Positions 1 through 6,417 of a stretch of DNA of 6,417 nt are shown one piece after another (within the stretch, counting starts at the first letter, position 1; every line of letters starts with the position of its first letter). Below the pieces are notes generated by a model, which did no database searches, had not been told where the DNA came from, and was given only the letters and a program-made list of their open reading frames with translations. The translations under genes were made by a program, and so were the position numbers. The stretch is from an uncultured Caulobacteraceae bacterium (GTDB lineage: Bacteria > Pseudomonadota > Alphaproteobacteria > Caulobacterales > Caulobacteraceae), in assembly GCA_937910255.1 (NCBI GenBank), contig CALEOQ010000251.1, positions 1-6,417 of the forward strand. The letters are read 5' to 3'.

Positions 1-142
1 GGAAGGCAGTAGGGTCTGAGGGGTGGAGTGGTAGGGATGTGTGGTGGATAGGAGGGCGATCAAGGTGGGGGATTTTTTTTTTTGAATGAACGGCCGTCCG
101 CTCAGATCACCACTCTTTCCCTGCACAGCGCTCTTCCGCTCT
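1..142. other. Sequencing artefact: noise, T run and degraded Illumina P5 adapter
   Basis: Bases 85-142 align along their whole length, with scattered substitutions and small indels, to the Illumina P5/read 1 adapter (it starts AATGA, contains ACTCTTTCCCT and ends GCTCTTCCG-TCT). Before it lies a run of 11 T (73-83), and before that G/T-rich sequence without coding character. This is the reverse complement of a read that passed through a short insert and adapter, then produced A calls and random calls. None of it should be treated as genomic. Any open frame that starts here, such as one from position 82, is spurious. Confidence 0.95.
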
Positions 143-461
143 GCTGCACCAGGAACAGAAGCTGGCGGCCTCAGGTCTGGGCGACCTGTTCGCCGCCGTC
201 GAGATCGTCAGCGAAAAGGACGCCTCGACCTATGAGCGGGTCTTCGCCCGCCACGGGACCGGGCCGGCCCAGGGCGCCATGGTCGGCAACTCCCTGCGCT
301 CCGACATCCTGCCGGCCCTGGAGGCCGGCGCCTGGGCCGCGCACATCCCCTATGCGGTGACCTGGGCCCACGAGATGGCCGACGCCCCCCACGGCCATCC
401 CCGGTTCGCCGAACTGGCCAGCATTTCGGACCTGCCGGCCTGGCTCGACCGTATCAGCTGA
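143..461 (+). CDS. HAD-family hydrolase, C-terminal fragment (5' end missing)
   Basis: The reading frame is open from the first genomic base to TGA at 459-461 and gives 105 residues. The visible part matches the C-terminal half of a haloacid dehalogenase-superfamily hydrolase. It begins in the helix after motif II (HQEQKLAASGLGDLF). Next comes the motif III lysine in VSEKD (Lys codon 216-218), then motif IV as VGNSLRSDILPALEAG (282 onward; Asp codon 303-305), which would hold the Mg2+ near the nucleophile. The nucleophilic DxD motif and cap domain lie upstream of the contig end, so the substrate cannot be assigned. Members are usually phosphatases or dehalogenases in the cytoplasm. The gene ends 34 bp before dnaG on the same strand, so co-transcription is possible. 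Truncation is due to assembly, because the left neighbour is adapter sequence. Confidence 0.85.
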
Positions 462-495
462 GCTGGTTGATGATTTTTCCGGCTCTCCGGCGCAT

Positions 496-2388
496 ATGTC
501 GGGGGTGAAGTTCGACGAACGGTTCCTCGATGAGATCAAGGCCCGCCTGCGCCCCTCCGACGTGATCGGGCGCACGGTGAAGCTGCGCAAGCAGGGCCGG
601 GAATTCGTCGGCCTGTCGCCCTTCACCAAGGAGCGGAGCCCGTCCTTCTTCGTCAATGACGACAAGGGCCAGTTCTTCGACTTCTCGTCTGGCAAGAATG
701 GCGACCTGATCACCTTCCTGCAGGAGACTGAGCGGCTGACCTTCATGGAGGCCGTCGAGCGCCTGGCGGCCGAGGCGGGCGTCCCCATGCCGACCCCCGA
801 TCCCCAGTCGGCCGAGCGCGACCGGGTGCGCCAGGGCCTGGCCGAATGGCTGGAGCAGGCCGGCGCCTGGTTCCAGGCCGAGTTGCGTCGCCCGGTGGGC
901 CGCGAGGCGCGGGACTATCTGGCCGCCCGCGGCCTGCCAGAAGCGGAGTGGGGGCGGTTCGGCATCGGCTATGCGCCGGGGGGGCGGACGGCGCTGAAGG
1001 ACTATCTGGTGGCCAAGGGCGCCCGGCCTGCCGAGCTGGTGGAGGCTGGCCTGCTGATCGCCCCAGAAGACGGCGGCGCGCCCTATGACCGGTTCCGCGA
1101 CCGGATCATGTTTCCCATCGCCGATGGGCGAGGGCGGTTCGTCTCCTTCGGCGGCCGCGCCATGGATCCCAAGGCCCGCGCCAAGTACCTGAACGGCCCC
1201 GAGACCTCGGTCTTCCACAAGGGCCACGTGCTCTACGGCATGGGCGAGGCCCGAAAGATCCTGGGGGCGGCGCCGTCGGGCGAGAGTCCGCCCCTGGTGG
1301 TGGTCGAGGGCTATATGGACGCCATCGCCTGTCACCGGGCTGGCGTGGCCGCAGTGGCGCCCATGGGCACGGCGCTGACCGAGGAGCAGATGGAGATGCT
1401 CTGGCGGCTGCACCCCGAGCCGACCTTGTGTTTCGATGGCGACCGGGCCGGCCGCCAGGCGGCTTTCCGCGCCATGGACCGGGCCCTGCCGATCCTCAAG
1501 CCCGGCAAGAGTTTCCAGTTTTCGCTGGTCGAGGGGGGCAAGGACCCCGACGACGTGCTGCGCGAACAGGGGCCGGTGGCCCTGCGCCAGCAGTTGGCTG
1601 CGACCACCCCCTTCGCCCAGGCCCTGTTTGAACGCGAACGTGATCTGGAGCCCCTGGATACGCCCGAGCGTCGCGCCGGCCTCAAGGGCCGCCTACGCCA
1701 GGCGGCGGCCTCCATCGCCGACAATGACCTGCAGCAGGCCTATCGGCAGGACCTCCTGGAGCGCTACGACGGCCTGTTCCGCAAGGCCGACAGCGGCCAG
1801 AGCGCCCGGCCGCCCTGGCGTCCGCAGGCGCGCCGCAACGGGCGCTGGAAGGGGCCAGGGGAAGCCTGGGCCGACGCCCAGCCGCCCACCGCCCAGGGCA
1901 AGGCCGCCGCCGGTCGACTGGCGTCCGGACTGGAGCCCGCGCCGGCGGCCCTGGCGGCTTACGCCCTGGCGCGACCGACCGTTCTGGACGACCACCTGGA
2001 GGATGTTTTCGCAACCGAAGGTTTCGGCGAACCGGCCCTTTGCGAATTGGTGAGGGAAATCATTCGTCTGCGCCTGGAGTCCGACCATCTTGACTCTGAC
2101 AGCCTGACGCGCCATCTCCGATCCTGCGGGTTTAATGCGCTGCTGACAGACATCGACCGGGCCGCTGCGAAATCGGGCGCGCCCTTTTTGAAACCGGATG
2201 TCTCCCTCGAAGCCGCGAATTCGCAGTGGTCGCAAGCCTTCGCCAGCCTTTCCAGGCTGGCGTCGCTCGACAAGGCTCTTGACGCCTCGAAGGGAAACCT
2301 TCGGGAGCGGTCGGATATGGAAGCCTTCGAGCGTCTCAAGGGGGAACGCGACGCACTCAGACGCGCGACCAGAGAGTGGAACGATTAG
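496..2388 (+). CDS. dnaG: DNA primase DnaG, lacking the usual zinc ligands
   Basis: Replicative primase of 630 aa, a normal length for the family; it makes RNA primers at the fork and works with the DnaB helicase. The N-terminal CHC2-type domain (about 5-97) keeps its fold signatures (FLDEIKARL, SPSFFVND, GDLITFLQ), but the four metal positions read Ser41, Thr44, Asp62 and Ser65 instead of Cys, His, Cys, Cys. The RNA-polymerase/TOPRIM core follows, with EGYMD (271-275; catalytic Glu271), DGDRAG (314-319) and DPDD (350-353), all intact. A Pro/Arg/Gly-rich linker (about 430-470) leads to the C-terminal DnaB-binding domain, which ends in a charged helix. The ATG at 496 fits the usual family N terminus, but no clear Shine-Dalgarno sequence precedes it. 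rpoD follows after 100 bp without a visible terminator. As I recall, zinc-ligand loss also occurs in other alphaproteobacterial primases, so this is probably lineage-specific rather than a defect. Confidence 0.97.
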   Translation: MSGVKFDERFLDEIKARLRPSDVIGRTVKLRKQGREFVGLSPFTKERSPSFFVNDDKGQFFDFSSGKNGDLITFLQETERLTFMEAVERLAAEAGVPMPTPDPQSAERDRVRQGLAEWLEQAGAWFQAELRRPVGREARDYLAARGLPEAEWGRFGIGYAPGGRTALKDYLVAKGARPAELVEAGLLIAPEDGGAPYDRFRDRIMFPIADGRGRFVSFGGRAMDPKARAKYLNGPETSVFHKGHVLYGMGEARKILGAAPSGESPPLVVVEGYMDAIACHRAGVAAVAPMGTALTEEQMEMLWRLHPEPTLCFDGDRAGRQAAFRAMDRALPILKPGKSFQFSLVEGGKDPDDVLREQGPVALRQQLAATTPFAQALFERERDLEPLDTPERRAGLKGRLRQAAASIADNDLQQAYRQDLLERYDGLFRKADSGQSARPPWRPQARRNGRWKGPGEAWADAQPPTAQGKAAAGRLASGLEPAPAALAAYALARPTVLDDHLEDVFATEGFGEPALCELVREIIRLRLESDHLDSDSLTRHLRSCGFNALLTDIDRAAAKSGAPFLKPDVSLEAANSQWSQAFASLSRLASLDKALDASKGNLRERSDMEAFERLKGERDALRRATREWND

Positions 2389-2478
2389 AGCCGGTTACGG
2401 GTCGTGTTCATACGGCCGTCCCGGCCCCTGTTAGTCATGATCGGCCCGTTCCTTGCAGGAGAGGCGGCGGACCGAACC

Positions 2479-2483
2479 GGAGA
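2479..2483 (+). promoter_or_regulatory. Ribosome binding site of rpoD
   Basis: GGAGA ends 5 bases before the ATG at 2489. It decides the rpoD start: an in-frame TTG at 2453 would add 12 residues (MQERRRTEPENS), but it would place this purine run inside the coding region and gives an N terminus unlike RpoD proteins. Confidence 0.75.
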
Positions 2484-2488
2484 ATTCG

Positions 2489-4417
<1,929 letters not shown>

Positions 4418-4423
4418 GACGTC

Positions 4424-4451
4424 AAAACCCCGCCGGAAACGGCGGGGTTTT
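4424..4451. terminator. Bidirectional intrinsic terminator between rpoD and the convergent hydrolase gene
   Basis: A perfect 12-bp stem (AAAACCCCGCCG paired with CGGCGGGGTTTT) closes a 4-base loop, GAAA on the plus strand (4436-4439), a GNRA tetraloop. The descending arm runs into TTTTTC for rpoD transcripts. On the minus strand the same stem ends in TTTT for transcripts arriving from the serine hydrolase gene. It begins 6 bp after the rpoD stop and ends 26 bp before the hydrolase stop codon, as expected for a shared terminator between convergent units. Confidence 0.93.
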
Positions 4452-4477
4452 TCGTTGGCCCACACAGAAGGGCGCCG

Positions 4478-5398
4478 CTATCGCAGCGCCGAGATCGCGG
4501 CTGACGCATTCGTTGCGATGGCCGCCTCGATGCTGGCGACTCGCTCGAAAGGTCGATGGGCGCGCGTAAACACCGCCACGGCGAAGGCGCGGCCATTGGC
4601 GTGGGTGATCACCCCCACTTCGTTGCGGACGCGTCCTGTCAGGCTGCCAGTCTTGCCGGCGACCACAGCGCCATCGGGAAGGTCGCGGCCCAGGCGACTG
4701 CTGACCTGCTGCGCCATCACCGCGCGCACCTTGGCGCAGGCCTCGGGTGGCGCGGCTTCATCCCGCCAGATGGCGCGCAAGAGCTGGGTCATCTCACGCG
4801 GCGTGGAGCGGTTTGTCCTGGCCGGATCAAAGGCGGAGGCGGAATCGACCCGACCGGGGTCGTTGCTTTGGGCCAGCGCAGCCTTGCCGAGGTCGCCCGA
4901 TCTGGCCGCGGCAAGACGAGCATAGTCGGAAAAGCCGATATCGACGGCCATGTCGTCAAACATGGTCCGCAGATCGTGGACCACAAGGCTGTGTGAGCAG
5001 CCACAGGCGCGCAGGCGCGCATTGACTTGCTCAAGCCCCACCCGGGCCAAAAGCAAGTCGGTAGCCGCATTGTCGCTGACGCTCATCATCTGCAGGCAGA
5101 GATCGCGCAAAGACAGCACCGCGGGATCTGCGAACACGGACAGGCCGGAGGGGCCAGCCGTGAGAGAGCTCGGATCCAGCGCCATGCGTTCAGCCGGATC
5201 AATGAGCCCTGCTGAAACCTGAGCATAGAATTCCAGGGCGACGAAAATCTTGAAGACCGAGGCGAGGACGACCGGCGCGTCCGGGTCGATGCCGAGCTCC
5301 GCACCTGTCTGCAGATCAAGCACGTGCAGGGCGACCTCGCACCCGGCGTCCTGGAAGCGGCGTGCGATCTGGACGGCGGTGTCGTCGAGGTCTGGCAT
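4478..5398 (-). CDS. Class A beta-lactamase-fold serine hydrolase without signal peptide
   Basis: A 306-aa protein of the beta-lactamase/penicillin-binding serine enzyme fold. The active-site motifs are in order and well spaced: SVFK (Ser47-Lys50, nucleophile and base), SDN (108-110) and KTG (249-251). The usual omega-loop signature with Glu166 (ExxLN) is not evident. Where it would precede the STPREMTQLLRAIW helix, the sequence reads DPGRVDSASAFDPARTN, so deacylation by the class A mechanism is doubtful. The N terminus (MPDLDDTAVQIARRFQDAG) is hydrophilic and has no Sec signal, lipobox or membrane segment. Only 12 bp separate its ATG from the stop of the CoaD-like gene, which leaves no room for one without overlap. 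A cytoplasmic esterase, amidase or peptidase role is as plausible as beta-lactam hydrolysis. No clear Shine-Dalgarno precedes the start, so translational coupling to the upstream gene is likely. It ends in TAG facing the shared terminator. Confidence 0.88.
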   Translation of the reverse strand: MPDLDDTAVQIARRFQDAGCEVALHVLDLQTGAELGIDPDAPVVLASVFKIFVALEFYAQVSAGLIDPAERMALDPSSLTAGPSGLSVFADPAVLSLRDLCLQMMSVSDNAATDLLLARVGLEQVNARLRACGCSHSLVVHDLRTMFDDMAVDIGFSDYARLAAARSGDLGKAALAQSNDPGRVDSASAFDPARTNRSTPREMTQLLRAIWRDEAAPPEACAKVRAVMAQQVSSRLGRDLPDGAVVAGKTGSLTGRVRNEVGVITHANGRAFAVAVFTRAHRPFERVASIEAAIATNASAAISALR

Positions 5399-5410
5399 CT
5401 TAGGCTCTGC

Positions 5411-5959
5411 TCAATCAGCGGCGACCGTCGCCCCAGCCCGCCGCGCGCTGAACGCCGCCTCGACCGAGGGCATGACCAGCCAGCTGATGTCCTCGCCGAC
5501 TGACTCCAGCTCCTTGGCGGTGCTGGACGAGATATGCAGGAACTGCGCGTCGCAGATGAAGTGGACCATCGGGATCGAGGGATCGAGCCGCTCGGCCAGG
5601 CCGTGGAGATTGAACTCCTCGTGGAAGTTGGTGGCCTCGCGCAGGCCGCGCACGATGTGGGTGGCGCCGATCTCGCGGGCATAGCGGACGAGACTCTGGC
5701 GGGCATATTCGCCCACCTCCAACGACTGGCCGAGGATCGCTTCGGCGTCCGGCCACAGGTCCAGGACGGAGCTGCGGATAAGCTCGGTGCTCTGTTCGAC
5801 GCTGAAGGCCCGCTGTTTCCTTACATTGGTGCCGACGGCGACATGGACGGCGTCGAAGGTCGTGAGCGCCTTGCGGATGATGTCCAGATGGCCGCGGGTG
5901 ACCGGATCGAACGAGCCCGCATAGAGGGCCTTCGTCCGCTTCGCCTTGTTCAACTGCAT
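5411..5959 (-). CDS. coaD: Phosphopantetheine adenylyltransferase-like protein (CoaD family, divergent)
   Basis: A 182-aa nucleotidyltransferase of the HIGH superfamily. CoaD joins ATP and 4'-phosphopantetheine to dephospho-CoA, the fourth step from pantothenate. The sequence shows GSFDPVTRGH (15-24; TxGH motif with His24), Lys48 in VRKQRAF, IVRGLR (Arg107) and ISSSTAKE (143-150). These correspond to His18, Lys42, Arg91 and the ISSSxVKE motif of E. coli CoaD as I recall it. Differences are GSFDP instead of GTFDP, about 10 extra residues (about 79-88) before the helix that lines the pantetheine pocket, and a longer C terminus, so this may be a paralog with a changed substrate. In Caulobacter I recall the standard coaD lying elsewhere. 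The start at 5959 is preferred because AGGTG sits 5 bases upstream and the family fold begins at once. It is the first gene of a two-gene minus-strand unit, with the serine hydrolase 12 bp downstream. Confidence 0.8.
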   Translation of the reverse strand: MQLNKAKRTKALYAGSFDPVTRGHLDIIRKALTTFDAVHVAVGTNVRKQRAFSVEQSTELIRSSVLDLWPDAEAILGQSLEVGEYARQSLVRYAREIGATHIVRGLREATNFHEEFNLHGLAERLDPSIPMVHFICDAQFLHISSSTAKELESVGEDISWLVMPSVEAAFSARRAGATVAAD

Positions 5960-5964
5960 CGCAA

Positions 5965-5969
5965 CACCT
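5965..5969 (-). promoter_or_regulatory. Ribosome binding site of the CoaD-like gene
   Basis: Read on the minus strand, AGGTG lies 5 bases before the ATG at 5959. It supports this start over any longer reading of the frame, which would stay open through the intergenic region into 6262 only because of the high GC content. Confidence 0.6.
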
Positions 5970-5998
5970 GTGGGCCAGAGACGCAGCCTCCGCTGACC

Positions 5999-6010
5999 CA
6001 TCGGCCGATG
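5999..6010. repeat. Perfect 12-bp palindrome in the divergent intergenic region
   Basis: CATCGGCCGATG equals its own reverse complement. It lies 40 bp upstream of the CoaD-like start and 110 bp upstream of the histidine-phosphatase start, where a dimeric regulator could act on either gene. No second copy was seen in the window, and no promoter boxes could be placed with confidence, so an operator role is only a suggestion. Confidence 0.35.
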
Positions 6011-6119
6011 CAAGACGGGTTCTTCGCCGAAACAGGCCACGGCCCGGCAGCGGGCGCGGAGGAGGCTGGCGCGGCGCGCAGCTTTGTCGCAAACAGACGC
6101 GCCCCAGCACGAGCGCGTC

Positions 6120-6264
6120 ATGGCCCAGATCCTCTTCGTCACCCACCCCGAGGTCGTGATCGATCCCGCCGTCCCGGTGCCCCGTTGGCCTCTGTCGGCC
6201 AAGGGGCGGGCGCGCATGGAAGCCCTGGCTGAGGCGCTTGCCGGCCAGCCTGTTCGCGCCATCT
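6120..6264 (+). CDS. Histidine phosphatase (phosphoglycerate mutase-like) family, N-terminal fragment
   Basis: Forty-eight codons from ATG at 6120 are visible: MAQILFVTHPEVVIDP, then PRWPLSAKGRARMEALAEAL. The pattern of a short hydrophobic beta strand ending in a catalytic His, then a loop leading to LSxxGRxxxxxLA, is that of the histidine phosphatase superfamily, which covers phosphoglycerate mutases, cobalamin-pathway phosphatases and SixA-like enzymes. The usual RHG is THP here, with the putative phospho-acceptor His9 retained. The rest, including the second catalytic His, is lost at the contig end. The apparent stop TAG at 6264-6266 is made of one genomic T plus the first two adapter bases and is not real. 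A TTG at 6084 would extend the frame by 12 residues, but the strand predicted from the ATG matches the normal family start. Transcription would be divergent from the CoaD-like gene. Confidence 0.7.
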
Positions 6265-6417
6265 AGATCGGAAGAGCACACGTCTGAACTCCAGTCACGT
6301 CGTAATCTCGTATGCCGTCTTCTGCTTGAAAAAAAAAAACCAATTTTAAACCTCTGCAGATGTCACGCCAGATAACCACACACCTACTCATCTCACATGC
6401 CACTACGCGATCACACC
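6265..6417. other. Sequencing artefact: TruSeq 3' adapter with index, A run and noise
   Basis: From 6265 the sequence is an exact TruSeq adapter (AGATCGGAAGAGCACACGTC onward, to 6298), a 6-base index GTCGTA (6299-6304) and the P7 end (ATCTCGTATGCC to TCTGCTTG, 6305-6328). An A run (6329-6339) and A/C-rich noise (6340-6417) follow. Read-through of a short insert explains all of it. The noise mirrors the G/T-rich noise at the left end once that is reverse-complemented. Nothing here is genomic. Confidence 0.98.

Noticed and set aside
73..83. T run that could be read as a terminator tail or promoter element
   Set aside because: It is the reverse complement of A calls after the P5 adapter and lies outside the genomic insert.
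454..1413. Long minus-strand open frame across the first half of dnaG
   Set aside because: It is a shadow of the dnaG reading frame. It has no family resemblance, and the His/Gly/Arg-rich composition is typical of antisense translation of high-GC genes.
2389..2488. Possible rpoD promoter or terminator between dnaG and rpoD
   Set aside because: Only a short palindrome (ACGGCCGT at 2412-2419) was seen. There is no stem followed by a T run, and no pair of -35/-10 boxes could be placed convincingly by eye.
2453..2488. N-terminal extension of RpoD from TTG
   Set aside because: The GGAGA site at 2479-2483 and the family N terminus point to the ATG at 2489.
5534..6232. Plus-strand frame of 232 codons opposite the CoaD-like gene
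   Set aside because: It has no recognisable motif and runs antisense to a gene with conserved catalytic residues; its tail overlaps the histidine-phosphatase gene in another frame.
5415..6281. Minus-strand frame of 288 codons overlapping the CoaD-like gene
   Set aside because: It begins inside the 3' adapter and is out of frame with the conserved CoaD motifs, so it is an artefact.

Overview
This is a high-GC, gene-dense stretch of bacterial chromosome, most likely from an alphaproteobacterium of the Caulobacter/Phenylobacterium/Brevundimonas group. The evidence is the dnaG-rpoD pair, the sequence style of both proteins (a primase whose zinc-ligand positions are non-Cys/His, and an RpoD with a long acidic insert) and strongly GC-ending codons. 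The family-level placement is inferred from recalled protein sequences, not from a search.

Only about 143-6264 is genomic. Both ends are sequencing-library artefact. At the left is a degraded copy of the Illumina P5 adapter preceded by a T run and G/T-rich noise. At the right is a clean TruSeq read 1 3' adapter with a 6-base index, then an A run and noise. The outermost genes are therefore cut by the assembly, not by biology.

Layout: (1) 3' end of a HAD-family hydrolase (+); (2) dnaG, replicative primase (+), 34 bp downstream; (3) rpoD, primary sigma factor (+), 100 bp after dnaG with no terminator between; (4) a strong, nearly symmetric hairpin terminator shared by the convergent units; (5) on the minus strand a two-gene unit, a divergent phosphopantetheine adenylyltransferase-like gene followed 12 bp later by a class A beta-lactamase-fold serine hydrolase with no signal peptide; (6) a 160-bp divergent intergenic region holding a perfect 12-bp palindrome; (7) the first 48 codons of a histidine-phosphatase-family gene (+), cut by the adapter.

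The plus-strand block is a version of the macromolecular synthesis cluster (replication priming plus housekeeping transcription initiation). The minus-strand pair has no obvious link to it and is the least ordinary part of the window. I found no mobile element, CRISPR array, RNA gene or clearly new multi-gene system. The points most worth checking are the zinc-ligand-free primase, the cytoplasmic beta-lactamase-like protein without an evident general-base Glu, and its coupling to a divergent CoaD-like enzyme.
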